Positions 51,901-62,745 are shown, counted from the stretch's first letter. The stretch is DNA of 64,000 bases from Sepioteuthis lessoniana (GCA_963585895.1 OY757939.1:38245518-38309517), one strand, 5' to 3'. Translations and numbers: made by a program. The notes: generated by a model from the sequence alone, not told the origin.

Positions 51901-52200
51901 GTTTACAAATCATGTATTTAATATAAATGTATTAAGATTTGACATTAAATAACCTACAATAGTTCATATGTCGTCAAAACAAACTCAACCAAATCTTATA
52001 TATCTAATATATATGTAAAAAGAGGATTTGGCATTAAATACCCTACAAAGGTTGATATACCAGAAAATCCTACCAAACCAAATCATATATATTCAACATG
52101 CATGTAAAAATAGGATTTGGCATTAAATAACCTACAATGGTTGATATGCTATAAAATCAATCTAAACCAAATCATATATATTTAATATATGTATATAATG
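51900..52200 (+). repeat. 89-bp tail satellite, array 4 (3 units)
   Basis: Equivalent points at 51935, 52024 and 52113, spaced 89. Two units resemble array 1 and the middle one resembles array 3 (CCAGAAAATCCTACC), suggesting exchange between arrays. Confidence 0.88.
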
Positions 52201-52234
52201 AGAAGCAAACCAAAAGCAAGAGTCTGAGACAAAA

Positions 52235-52440
52235 TTGGATTGCTCAGTCGGCTGAAACTCAAGAATACAACGACTGTATCTCTGCAGAAGGATAAGACCC
52301 CACCTCCCAAGAGTATACTAGATATGACACTAAACTACAACTAGTGGTGAGATTCCAACCATGGAGCTTTAGGGAATGTAGAGTACCCCTTAATTTCCCA
52401 TTACTCCTGACTCTGAGTGGTAGTACCTGTTAAAGTCCCA
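52235..52440 (+). mobile_element. Family A, 3' truncated
   Basis: GCTCAGTCGGCTGAAACTC head, TATCTCTGCAGAAGG, TGGAGCTTTAGGGAATG, GAGTACCCC, GTAGTACCTGTTAAAGTCCC. It leads into duplication copy 2. Confidence 0.75.
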
Positions 52441-53300
52441 TATATGGATCAAATCGAACAGTTTAATTATTTACTCTACTGGAAAACATTTACCTGTGTG
52501 CAATAAAATCATTACTACTAGATAGCAACGTTTGAAAGTATTTAACTGTGTGCAAATAAAACTATTAATGTTAGCAATACTTGAAACTATTTAACTATAC
52601 AAACAGAATTATTAGTGTGAGATAGTTATACTTAAAACCTTTTAACTGTGTGCAAACAATAGATTGTAATACTTGAAAACATTTAACTGTATGTTGACAA
52701 ATGAGCTCGAGGTCGCTTAAAAGTTCTACCGACAAACTATTCGTTTATAAATTTGTATATTGTATAATTTGACAGCAAATTATTATAAATGCATGGTTTG
52801 TTAAACCTGATAGAACACTTTTTATTTATAGATTTTGATTGAAGTTTCTCAAGTTGTGATTTTTTTCCCGTATTTCAGGGTCCAATTGGCGTAAAAATTG
52901 TATCATGTTTTTTACTCTTAACTTTTAACTATATTTTGGTTGTCTTCAGGAGTCGTCGCTTTTGGTAGCTGTTTAGTTCATGGTTTGGTTTCTTGTTTAA
53001 TAGCATATCAGCCTTTGTAGGTTATTTGATGTCAAAGCCATTCTCCTTGAAGAACAGTTGTGGTACTATTTAACCCATAGCTGGAAGGATAAGGGGATAA
53101 GGGGATTCCCAAGGGTATTTGCCCGAAAGTGAACGTAATAGAGCGACTGGCGTACGAACTCGCTTACTCCGCAGTCCATCGCTTTAACCATTACACCACG
53201 AGGATATTCTCTGTTTAGTTCAAGTATTTCTTTTTTGAATTGAGTTGTAGGGTTCTTTTTTTATTTTTTGAATTGAGTTAAAGCGTTTTTTTTAATGTTT
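52440..53300 (+). repeat. Segmental duplication, copy 2
   Basis: Matches 47740-48690. Here only one 92-bp unit is present and a SINE-B (52981-53210) is inserted, after which the alignment resumes as GTTTAGTTCAAG against GTCGAGTTTAAG. Confidence 0.85.
52981..53210 (-). mobile_element. SINE-B with 12-bp TSD
   Basis: Perfect CTGTTTAGTTCA at 52969-52980 and 53211-53222. Full element with a small internal GGGGATAA duplication near 53095. The reversed head TTAACCATTACACCACGAGG has an intact A box. Confidence 0.93.
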
Positions 53301-53865
53301 TCGACGGAGTTTATTTTAGTTTTTTTTTTAAACGCTTTCGGCGTTTTGTTTAAAATGTTCTATTGTGGAGGTTAGTTGTTGCAGAGTTTTTTTTAATGAA
53401 TATTTCTAGTTAAGAGATATCTATTTGATGGGTTGGTGGTATTAGCTTTTAAAGATGTTTAATATATTAGTCCCTGTATTAAATGCTATTTTATTTATAT
53501 TTGATGGTTTATTTTTTATACATATAGCCTCTAGGATTTGTAGTCGTTTTTTGTTTTTTTTGTATGTAATATTTTTTTGTATGTAATTGTTGTATTATCT
53601 ATAAGTATTTTTCTTACGTCAGTAGATGTGAGTTGAGTTGTGCTATTGTTGCGTTCTTTAATTATGTGTTGTTTTATAGCGCTAGTGTCGGATAGGAGGT
53701 ATGTAAGGCGGCGAGATAGTGTAGTGATTGTGAGGCTAATGTACATATGTTTAATATGTTGGTGCCGATGTTAAATCGTATTTTATTTATGCTAATTTTT
53801 ATGTATCAAAGACTATAAATAAAAAGTGTTCTATCATATTCAACAAAACGTGCCTTTGTAAATAT
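53300..53865. other. T-rich region without recognised feature
   Basis: TTTAATATNTTAG(T/G)... and ATTTTATTTAT phrases occur twice (53458 and 53750). Otherwise unassigned. Confidence 0.35.
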
Positions 53866-54115
53866 ATATATGTAAGTAATGTTGGCGACCGTAGTCATGG
53901 GCGACCGGAAGATTCCCTTTTCATTAGCTACTACACTGAAGTGTAGAGGAGAGTGCCACTCTTTCCCTGGATTGCTCCACTTTACCCTTAATACGTGCCA
54001 TAAAATGCTGAGTGTTAAGCAAGATGGCATCAAATAATATTTTTTGAGTTTTTGGTATGACTGGACCTAGGATTGAACTCCGGTCTACTGGGTCATTGGC
54101 GAAACATTATATAAC
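53866..54115 (-). mobile_element. SINE-C
   Basis: ATATATATGTAAG microsatellite at the 3' end, GTTGGCGACCGTAGTCATGGG, body, reversed B box GGATTGAACTCC. The head is decayed (CGAAACATTATATAACC). Confidence 0.8.
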
Positions 54116-54117
54116 CA

Positions 54118-54382
54118 GCATGCTATATATAAGTAAGTTGGCGACCATTGTCGAAGGTGACCAGCAGGCTCCCTTTTCGATAGCTTACTACACAGGTGTA
54201 GGGGAGGGCGCTACTCCTTTCCCTGGATTTCTCCACTTTACCCTTGATCCGTACCTGATAATGCTGAGTGTTAAGCTAGGAGGCATCTTGTACCATTTTT
54301 GGAGTCTTTGGTATGACTCGACCTGAGATTGAACCCAGGTCTCCCGGGCCAATTGCGAACGCTCTAACCGCTAGGCAATCCA
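54118..54382 (-). mobile_element. SINE-C
   Basis: TATATATAAGTAAG, then GTTGGCGACCATTGTCGAAGG, body, GAGATTGAACCCAGG, head CTCTAACCGCTAGGC. Tandem with the preceding C, each opening with a TA run. Confidence 0.85.
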
Positions 54383-54589
54383 CTTTCGGAATTCTTCTCT
54401 ATGAGCACGTCAGAATTTGGTACAAGGCACAGCATACCCCACGAGTAGACTGGCAAAAGTATTTCTTCTTGCTCTTTACATCAAATTCGGTTTGAATGAA
54501 AATTTCGTCTAAGTAACGGCACACAATGCTTTTGAAATTTGTGATTTAAAACTTTTGAAATTTTGTGATTTAAAACGATTTTCACTTGA

Positions 54590-54830
54590 CTCGAGATCAA
54601 AGAATTCTGCCCGGTCGATGGAGCATAAAATATGCTCAGCGTTGTTTTAAATATGACATTAATATGATGGTGAGGCTCCTGTTCTGGAGACTTGGAGAGT
54701 GTGGAACACTCTTTTATTGCAATTATTCGTTGGTCCATTCTGAACTGGTGTGGCAGTACCTGTTAGGGTCACAATTATGGGTAAAATAGATCTATTTGAA
54801 GATTATTTGTATTTGATAGGAATGCTTGAT
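54590..54830 (+). mobile_element. Family A, diverged
   Basis: GGTGAGGCTCC, GAGACTTGGAGAGTGTGGAAC, TTGGTCCATTCTGAAC, GGCAGTACCTGTTAGGGTC. The head is mostly lost. Confidence 0.55.
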
Positions 54831-54859
54831 ACCACACAATGGTAAATTATTTTTATTAA

Positions 54860-54965
54860 AGATAGTTGACCTGGGAGTAATGGCAATGAATTCCACACTC
54901 TCCAGATCTCCAGAACTAGAGCTTCACCATCAGATTCAGTTTAGTGTCATTCCTCAGACAACAGA
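54860..54965 (-). mobile_element. Family A fragment
   Basis: GACCTGGGAGTAATGGCAATG, CAGATCTCCAGAAC, CTTCACCATCAGATTC, TTTAGTGTCAT: reverse of the A middle, facing the previous copy. Confidence 0.6.
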
Positions 54966-55084
54966 TAACGTTGTGGCGGCTTCCTTCCCGTGGAATATAC
55001 TTTTTTTTAGATAAAAATTAATTAGAATCCTTTATACCTTCTGTTGCGATGTGAAAGTTTTGTACTGGTTAGTGGCTAATAAAA

Positions 55085-55275
55085 CTTATATTTGTCTCTG
55101 ACTCCCACCAGGCAGGATTTGACAGAAGGGCAAAGACCCGAAGGTCGAATTATAGCGGGGATTCGGGGTGGGGAAGGTCGGACACGAGCCGAAGCCCGAG
55201 GCCTGTTGATATATGCTGGTCATCGATCCACTTAGTGTAATTTGGGCCTGATGAGCCTAGCTAGACATTGACCCA
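55085..55275 (-). mobile_element. Family G
   Basis: Left edge ATTTGTCTCTGACTCCCACC, AGGCAGGATTTGACAGAAGG is the reverse of the tail-2 end seen at 62320-62370. The body has GACACGAGCCGAAGCC and GGGCCTGATGAGCC. Confidence 0.65.
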
Positions 55276-55287
55276 AACATGGGTCCA

Positions 55288-56033
55288 GGCACGGATGCCT
55301 GATTATAGCTTAAACTGGATCGCGAGGTCCAGAGCTATCCAAAGGTATCTGAAGGTGTCAGCTACGCAGCTCGCCCATCTGAAGGTGGCCCAGCCGAAGC
55401 CGGGGGCCTTTTGGCTTCAAATCAACTATGGAGCATTGACCGTCCGGCACGGATGCCAACTGGAAGCAGAAAAGCTTCTGCGCGAAGCACAGGAGCTGAT
55501 TGAGCTGATATTTGACGAATGTCCCACCAGACGGTCGAGTGTCGCACTTTTTTTAGATGGGTCCGAACGCAGGGCCATGACCCAGACGCATTCAGCGGCT
55601 CCCAAAATGTCTCGGGCCTCGTTGGCATTCCCCTAAAAAAGGGCACCTCATGCGTCTGGCAATAAACCTAACTCCTCCAAGTAGGGTTAACGCCTGGGGA
55701 GATGGCCTCCTGAGACTCACGGAAATTAACCATTCGACACGAATGCCTGACAGTCTGCTGAAAAGTCTCTGCACGAAGCAAAGGCTGATCGAGCTGATAT
55801 TTGGTGGGAATCAAACGGACGAGTGTGGCACAGGGACTTTTTTTAGGTGGGTCCGGGCGCAGGGACCTGGCGCAGGGCCCTGGTGCAGATGCATCCGGCG
55901 GCTCCAGAAATACATCTGGCCTCGTCGACATTCCTCTAAAAAAAAGGGAGCCTCAGGCGCCAGGCAATGAACCTAACCCCACCATGAAGGGTTAAAGCCC
56001 GGGGGACGGCCCCTTCAGGCTCGAGGAAATTAA
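55288..56033 (+). repeat. Family F, tandem copies
   Basis: GGCACGGATGCC-type openings at 55288 (partial), 55446 and about 55736. The last two copies, of about 290 bp each, run through GAGTGTCGCAC/GAGTGTGGCAC, TTTTTTTAG, TGGGTCCG, CATTCC(C/T)CTAAAAAA, AACCTAAC(T/C)CC, GGGTTAA and GAAATTAACC. GC-rich. Short frames on both strands overlap and have no domain. Confidence 0.8.
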
Positions 56034-56129
56034 CCTCTGTACGAGCAAGGCTGATCAAGCTTCCCCAGTTATTCTTAGTAAGAGATTTATATAGGCTTTC
56101 CCTTACACTTAAACTAATTAGGCAGAATA

Positions 56130-56545
56130 ATTGCCAGTATCACTACACTTTCCTAAATAGTAGCATCAATATCATCAAAGACAGCTGTTAATTATAAAAT
56201 GCTAATTAGAATCCTTCACTCCTTCCTAAACAGAAGCATCAGTATCATCAGGGACAAATACTAACTATGAAATGCAAATTAGAAAACTTGTCTCTTTCCT
56301 AAATAGAAAATATCATTATCATCATGGAGTGTTGCGAGCTATGAAAAATAATTAGAATCCTTTATTAAATAAAAGCATCAATATCATCATGGACAGCTGT
56401 TAACTATGAAATGCTAATTAGAATACTTCACTCCTTCCTAAATAGAAGTATCAATATCATCAAGGACAGTTACTAACAATGAAATGCTAATTAGAATACT
56501 TTACTCTTTCCTAAATAGATGCATCAGTATCATCATGGATCGCTG
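56130..56545 (+). repeat. 73-bp tandem array (5-6 units)
   Basis: GCTAATTAGAAT-type words at 56201, 56274, 56347, 56413 and 56486 (73, 73, 66, 73). Unit: CTTCACTCCTTCCTAAATAG, AAGCATCAATATCATCA, GGACAGCTGTTAACTATG. A lone relative is at 7595-7680. Confidence 0.85.
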
Positions 56546-56945
56546 TTTCAACGGAACCATCAAGGCTCATCTAATATCTATATAATAACGTGTTGATCTA
56601 TCATTTGTTTGTTTCAAATTGAAATCTTTTCAAATGATAATCGTTTTAAGTTGCCTCAAGGCAGAAGAAGAAAACCTATTTTTGGGACGAATGTACTCTC
56701 AGCTTCCGTCATTGTTTTCTCCAAACCATTGTCCTTGCCACTGAGGGAGACTTTGTCCTTGCAAATGAGGAAGACCTTGTGGAAATCTTACTTTTAAATA
56801 ACTAATTACTATAATTATAGATCTCCAGCTGTCAAAACTTTCTGATTTTGATGTCTCGTAAATACAGATGAAACATTTTCAGTAAACGAAAAACATTTCT
56901 TACGCACTCAACGCCAAAAGACGCTAATTAACTTCTACACAAGTT
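56546..56945. other. Region without recognised feature
   Basis: A 62-codon frame at 56609-56797 with no domain. AT-rich otherwise. Confidence 0.35.
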
Positions 56946-56951
56946 CGGTTT

Positions 56952-57050
56952 TAAGGAGGCCCTGGTGGCGTAACGGTCAGAAATAAACTCGATGACTTGA
57001 ATTTAAAATCCTGGTCGAATTTTACGCTGTGCAGATATTGTTGGGAATTG
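56952..57050 (+). mobile_element. tRNA-like SINE head, family uncertain
   Basis: TTAAGGAGGCCCTGGTGGCG and TAACGGTCAG (A-box-like), TTTAAAATCCTGGTCG in the B-box place. The body does not match D. It leads into the 106-bp array, so the two may form one element. Confidence 0.5.
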
Positions 57051-57104
57051 TTTGTATACAACTATCCTCCTCTTGCTTAACTCTTGTAACAATAATATTG
57101 GGAA

Positions 57105-57535
57105 TCGTTGGTCTTCTCTAGGCAGTTCTCATTTTCCAAAGTTTCGACCGCTCTGCTCAAAAGCCTTCTTCAGTTGCCTCTCTGATTCGATCCTATAAAT
57201 AGACATTGACTCGTTGGTCTACTTTTGTCAATTATAAATTTCTAACGTTTCAACCGCTCTGCTCGAAAGCCTTCTTCAGTTGCCTCTCTGATTCGATCCT
57301 ATAAATAAATACTGACTCGTTGGTCTTCTCAAGGCAATTATAAATTTCCAACGTTTCAACCGCTCTGCTCGAAAGCCTTCTTCAGTTGCCTCTCTGATTC
57401 GATCCTATAAATAAATACTGACTCGTTGGTCTTCTCAAGGCAATTATAAATTTCCAACGTTTCAACCGCTCTGCTCTAAAGCCTTCTTCAGTTGCCTCTC
57501 TGATTCGATCCTATAAATAAACACTGACTGGTAGG
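57105..57535 (-). repeat. 106-bp tandem array (4 units)
   Basis: TCGTTGGTC at 57105, 57211, 57317 and 57423, spacing exactly 106. On the minus strand each unit has CTGAAGAAGGCTTTCGAGC, then AGAGCGGTTGAAACG, resembling the hammerhead-core-like motif of family I, though the second stem pairs weakly here. Confidence 0.93.
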
Positions 57536-58290
57536 CAGATATTACAACAAGTAAGTGACAAATGCGAAGACAGTTACAAATTCGAGAAACGCAAAACTAA
57601 ATCGGATGTTTGTATTTAGGACTTTACATGTATTTAAAATCTGAAAGATACATATAGGCAAATGGTGGATGTCGTCTCGTGCGTGGTGTCACTTTAAAAA
57701 CGAGTACTAGAATATCGATTTAAAAATAAAAAACTCGAATGTCCAAGGAACGTTTTATTTATTCAAGCCAATACATGAATACAGTTGCAACTATCGACCG
57801 ACGTTCGTTCTCAGTATTTGACGTGCGTCACTCGATAGATAGATAGATAGATGTGGTTGAAATTCGCCCCCATCACGACCCACGAACGTGAGCTTTTACT
57901 ACAGGGGTCAGCAGTTAAGGTGGATTCTTTTGGAATCCTACCCAGCCAGAATTGACATGAAATCATTTTATAGTTGGGGGTCACGTACGAATTGAGACTC
58001 AGGGATGGCCGTCATTTCGGCATTTCCCTTCAAGGGTATGAGGCCGAGCAACTAACTCAGCTCTCCTCCTTTTAGACGAGGGTAAGGTGTTGTCTAGAGA
58101 GGGGGTAAACCCTGGGACCCAGCGACTAGCTTTAAATCAAAACACCCACTCAGAGCAAACCTCAGATGGGTCTCTGGAAAGCCATTTCAGGTTATGTAAT
58201 TCATTGTTCGTACATCAGTTTTCCATTTGACGATTTCGCCGCAACATCTGTCCCAATCACCAGATCTCCAGCCAGCTCTCTCGATTTCTT
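57536..58290. other. Mostly unrecognised
   Basis: A (GATA)n run at 57833-57852. The 57860-58200 stretch is GC-richer (GGGGTCAGCAGTTAAGG, CCCAGCCAGAATTGAC) and could be an unlisted repeat present once in this window. Confidence 0.35.
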
Positions 58291-58309
58291 AAGGTTCGCT
58301 GATTTAGAT

Positions 58310-58570
58310 TTTATGTAGGTTATTTAAGAACAGCAATGCTCGAGCTTTGGGGAATGCAGAGTACCCCTTTATTGCCTTCGCTCCCAGTTCCACTCGTGCC
58401 CGGAGTGGTAGCATCTGATAGGGTCCTATCTATAGGTTAAATAGAACTGAACTGTATACTTATGCAAAACTGAATTGTTTGAAATAGAACTGTTTATATG
58501 TATAAAATGGATTTGGCTTTAAATAACCTATAATTGTTGATGTGCCATAAAACCCAACCCAAACCTAGCC
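58310..58570 (+). mobile_element. Family A, 5' truncated
   Basis: CAATGCTCGAGCTTTGGGG, GCAGAGTACCCC, CCTATCTATAGGTTAAATAG, short subrepeats, tail GGATTTGGCTTTAAATAACC, GTTGATGTGCC, AAAACCCAACCC. Confidence 0.8.
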
Positions 58571-58579
58571 TATAAGTGA

Positions 58580-58970
58580 AAATTATTAAAAATCGTCAAC
58601 GTATATGCATGTGTGTATTGTTAGTGTTATGTGTATCGAGTAGTTAATTATTAATCTAATCAATACTTCATTGCAAAGTGCCTGGGCAAAACGCTAGATG
58701 AGAACCATACGAGGACTCTACATGCTGTTTTCAACGAATTTTAAAATAGACAGCTGTACGACAAATTCCCATCTCGCAAACCATTCGAGCAAGACGAGGT
58801 TGACTCGAATGCCGGGGGAAGCAAGGACGAACTCATAAGCGAGTTTGGATGATTAAGACGGGGGGGACGAGAGAGAGAGAGAGAGAGAGAGGGAAAGAGA
58901 GAGTCGAGGGAATCCTCGCAGTCGGCACACCTTAATCCAAGAAGATTATAGCAGATTCAATGTTTTCAGT
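58580..58970. other. Unassigned, includes (GA)n
   Basis: (GAGA)n at 58870-58905. Upstream text (GCCTGGGCAAAACGCTAG, GACGAACTCATAAGCGAG) is not assigned. Confidence 0.4.
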
Positions 58971-58974
58971 ATTT

Positions 58975-59460
58975 TTGGCCAAGTCGGCGGGAACTGCAGA
59001 ATACGCTGACTGCTTCTCTGCAGAGGGGTAAGACCCCCCCCCCCAACGAGTGTCCGGAATATGACACTAAACAATCTGACGGTAAGGCTCTATTAATGCT
59101 TGAGCTATGGGTAATGCAGAGTACCCTTCATTGTCATCGCTCCCAGATCCACTTGGAGTCGTAGCACCTGATAGGGTCCTATCTATGGGTCAAATAGAAC
59201 TAAACCATGTACTTATGCTAAACTGAATTGTTGAAATAAAACTGTTTTGACATGTAAACTACTTACTTATTCTAAACTGAATTCTTTGAAATAGAACTGT
59301 TTTGACATTTAACCGCGTGTAAACAAAAACTGTACTGATACATATTTGAGAATAGGAAAATGTTGAAATGTCCAAACTTTTATCAGACTGACTTAATTCG
59401 GCGTTAAATGACCCGGAAAGGTTGATACGCCGTAAAACAAAACAACCAACCAACCAAATC
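58975..59460 (+). mobile_element. Family A, near full length
   Basis: GGCCAAGTCGGCGGGAACTG head, CTGCTTCTCTGCAGAGGGG, long C run, CTGACGGTAAGGC, CCTATCTATGGGTC, subrepeats, tail GGCGTTAAATGACC, GAAAGGTTGATACGCC, AACCAACCAACC. The stem bases CC/GG in the hairpin are kept. Confidence 0.85.
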
Positions 59461-60106
<646 letters not shown>

Positions 60107-60134
60107 GAAAGGTGAGAGAGAGAAAGTTGAAGAA

Positions 60135-60281
60135 GAGTTGTTTTGATTTGTTTAATGGCATATCAAGCTTCGTGTGTTAGTTAAAACCATCTTTGTTGAA
60201 TAATCGCAATGATACTATATAACACATATGGAGTGATAATGGGGTCCATGCATTTCCTTAGAGTATTAGTCCGAAAATGAA
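60135..60281 (-). mobile_element. SINE-B, left part of split copy
   Basis: TTGATTTGTTTAATGGCATATCAAGC tail, CACATATGGAGTGATAATGG, body to GTATTAGTCCGAAAATGAA. Interrupted there by a SINE-D. Confidence 0.85.
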
Positions 60282-60563
60282 AAGGTGCCCGTGGTGTAAT
60301 GGTTATCGTCGTAGGAAATGGACACGGCGACACGAGTTCAAATCCTGGACGAGACTGATTGCATTTCACATACCTTGAGAAAGGTATGAATCCAATTATT
60401 CTCCCTCCAGCTCTGGGTAAATAGTAGGACAGACTAGGTTCTTCAGCCTTGGGGAGGCAACTAGTCTAGGAGAAGGAAAACTCTGAATTGAAACCTGTTA
60501 AACTCCGCTTAAAAATTGACCTTGTGTCATATCCTGCCCGAGTGGAGGGGTTGGGTAAATATG
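60282..60563 (+). mobile_element. SINE-D, 282 bp, 17-bp TSD, inside SINE-B
   Basis: Perfect ATTAGTCCGAAAATGAA at 60265-60281 and 60564-60580. A box TGGTGTAATGG (60292-60302), B box GAGTTCAAATCC (60334-60345), tail GACCTTGTGTCATATCCTGC, end GGTAAATATG. The best preserved D and a reference for its length. Confidence 0.95.
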
Positions 60564-60662
60564 ATTAGTCCGAAAATGAATGTTATTGTGCGAATGGAGT
60601 TCGAACTCGCTTACTAAGACGTTGTAGTCCAGCACGTTCACCGCTACGCCACAGAAACTCAC
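60564..60662 (-). mobile_element. SINE-B, right part of split copy
   Basis: GGAGTTCGAACTCGC (B box) and CACGTTCACCGCTACGCCAC (reversed A box and head) complete the B copy. Confidence 0.85.
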
Positions 60663-60907
60663 AGTTATTTCCGCTTCACTTTTGACACCATTGAATCGAG
60701 CAACTTTTCAGCTACAGTATTTTATTTATATAGTTATCACCATTGCTGATGCAAGGATGCTGTTTCGAATTGACTTTTCAACCATAGCAGTTTTAGCTTT
60801 CTATCCGGAACAGCATCCTTTCAACATGAAATAAAAAGGCAAATCTCTGCGTAGAAATTAGGTTCACCAGTCTTAAAACGTTTTAACTGCTATGATCGTA
60901 ACTAATC

Positions 60908-60908
<1 letters not shown>
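60663..60908. other. Region without recognised feature
   Basis: Not assigned. Confidence 0.35.

Positions 60909-60910
<2 letters not shown>

Positions 60911-60944
<34 letters not shown>
60911..60944. repeat. (TA)n at SINE-C 3' end
   Basis: About 17 TA units leading directly into GTAAAGTTGGC, the C 3' end. Confidence 0.93.
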
Positions 60945-60947
<3 letters not shown>

Positions 60948-61065
60948 AAGTTGGCATCCGTAGTCGACAGCGACCCAAAGTCTCCTTTTTCAATAGCTAC
61001 TACTCGGAGGTGTACGGGAGGTTGGTACTCCTTTCTCTGGATTTTTACCCTTTACCTTGATAAGA
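60945..61065 (-). mobile_element. SINE-C, left part of split copy
   Basis: AGTAAAGTTGGCATCCGTAGTCG, AATAGCTACTACTCGG, CTTTCTCTGG, TTTACCTTGATAAGA. A D element interrupts it. Confidence 0.85.
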
Positions 61066-61347
61066 GGTGCCCGTGGTGTAATTGTTATCGTCGCAGGAAT
61101 TGAACACAGCGACACGAGTTCAAAACCTGGACTGATTGCATTTTACATAGCACTAATACCCTTGGGAAAGGTATGAATCCAATTATTCTCCCTCCAGCTA
61201 TGGGTAAATAGTAGAGCAGACGAGGTTCTTCAGCCTTGGTGAGGCAACTAGTCTAGGAGAAGGAAAACTGTGAATTCAAACCTGTTGAACTCTGCTTAAA
61301 AAATTGACCTTGTGTCATATCCTGACCGAGCGGGGGGGGTAAATATG
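61066..61347 (+). mobile_element. SINE-D, 282 bp, 12-bp TSD, inside SINE-C
   Basis: ACCTTGATAAGA at 61054-61065 and 61348-61359. A full head, with the B box slightly changed (GAGTTCAAAACC) and a small deletion after GGAC. End GGTAAATATG. Confidence 0.93.
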
Positions 61348-61482
61348 ACCTTGATAAGAATCTTATAATGCCGAGTTTTAAGCAAGAAGGTATCAAATAT
61401 CATTTTTGGAGTCTTTGGTATGACTTGAACTGAGATTGAACCCGAATCTCCCGTCCTATTGACGAACGCTCTACCCACTAGA
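61348..61482 (-). mobile_element. SINE-C, right part of split copy
   Basis: ATCTTATAATGCCGAGTTTTAAGC, GAGTCTTTGGTATGAC, GAGATTGAACCCG (B box), head CTCTACCCACTAG. Confidence 0.85.
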
Positions 61483-61485
61483 TAT

Positions 61486-61525
61486 ATTATTATGGATCTG
61501 ACATTATTATGGATCTGACACTGGC
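61486..61525 (+). repeat. 17-bp tandem duplication
   Basis: ATTATTATGGATCTGAC occurs twice in a row next to a SINE-C head. Possibly a target duplication plus slippage. Confidence 0.8.
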
Positions 61526-61614
61526 AAAGAGAATGAGGCACCTAGTCGGAATGGTCTTTCTTGAACGATTATCATCTCTTCGATGAAACACCCTCACATG
61601 CTGGTACATATGAA

Positions 61615-61862
61615 GGCGCTGATGGCATCATGGTTATCGTCGTACGAAATGGACAAGGTTTCAAATCCTGGACGAGACTGTTTGCCTTCCCTATTCTAGA
61701 GAGAGGTATGAATTCAACTATTCCCCTTCTAGATATGAGTAAGTAGTGGGGCAAACTGTGTTCTTTAATCTTAATATGGCAACCAGTCTAGGAGAAGGAA
61801 AACTCTGAATTCAAACCTGTTAAACGCTGCTTAGAAATTGACCTTGTGTCACATCCTGCATA
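61615..61862 (+). mobile_element. SINE-D, head changed
   Basis: GGCGCTGATGGCATCATGG head, GTTTCAAATCC B box with a deletion before it, GAGAGAGGTATGAATTC, ATGAGTAAGTAGTGGGGC, tail GACCTTGTGTCACATCCTGC. The final AAATAT is absent. Confidence 0.8.
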
Positions 61863-61965
61863 TTCATGGGTGAGTGGTTGAGTAGATTCATACATATGGG
61901 TGTGTTTACTTTAACCCGATCGCAATTACATATTCTTGCCTATTTTTGGATATAATTTCTGATAA

Positions 61966-62017
61966 GTTCTCTCTCTCTCTCTCTCTCTCTTTCTGCATAT
62001 ATATATATATATATATA
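61966..62017. repeat. (TC)n(TA)n microsatellite
   Basis: CTCTCT run then a TA run. Confidence 0.93.
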
Positions 62018-62054
62018 ACTTATTTCTTCTTGTTCCTCTACACCCACCATTGCT

Positions 62055-62372
62055 TCTGAGTCTTTTGGCCCTCGGCTCCGACTAGGCCGCCTTCGGATAA
62101 ACGAAAGATCAATGACAAGCAAAGCGTAGCCCTAGACCACTCTAGTCTGGTTTAATCTATGAACAAGTACACGTGGCGGATTCATGTAATATCGAGTGAG
62201 TCCAAATCCAGCAAGCTCATCCGGCTCACATTGCACAAAGTTAGGCGAGGACAAGCATAAATCCAACAGGGCTCGAGCCTCTGCTTGAGCCCGACCTTCA
62301 CCTCCTTTAAACCCCCACTTTAAAAAAGACCTTGTGTCAAGTCCTGTCTGGTGGGAGACAGAGACAGATATC
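62055..62372 (+). mobile_element. Family G, longest copy
   Basis: CTCGGCTCCGACTAGGCC, GCCTTCGGATAAACGAAAG, TCAATGACAAGCAAAGCG, GAGCCTCTGCTTGAGCC, then the tail TTTAAAAAAGACCTTGTGTC, AAGTCCTGTCTGGTGGGAG and ACAGATAT. The tail is shared with SINE-D. No clear pol III boxes. Confidence 0.7.
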
Positions 62373-62509
62373 CTCTACACCCACCATGGAATTCTTACTC
62401 CCCACCAACCTTCTTCCTATGAATACAACCCACATATATGCCCTCCAGTCCTGATGTGAATCCAGTTAACATTATCAGTCATGGATCCTCAATTCAAAAT
62501 TCTGCTCTA

Positions 62510-62745
62510 TCCACCGGGTCAGTAGAATAAGTCAACTCTACCTCCCCAGAAAGATAAGACACGCCCACTAACGGGTTCCGGATTATAACGTTAATCTACA
62601 TTTGGTGGTAAGGCTTCAGTCCTAGAGTTTTGGGGAATGTGGAGTACCCATTCATTGCCATTACTCCCAGGTCCTCTCTGACCCATAATGGTAGTACCTA
62701 TTAGGGTCCCATCTGTGGGTCAAAAAGAACTAATGTTCTGAGTAT
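62510..62745 (+). mobile_element. Family A, 3' truncated
   Basis: CCGGGTCAGTAGAATAAGTC, ACCTCCCCAGAAAGATAAG, GGTGGTAAGGCTTCAG, GAGTTTTGGGGAATG, TATTAGGGTCCC. Followed at once by a second partial copy. Confidence 0.7.
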
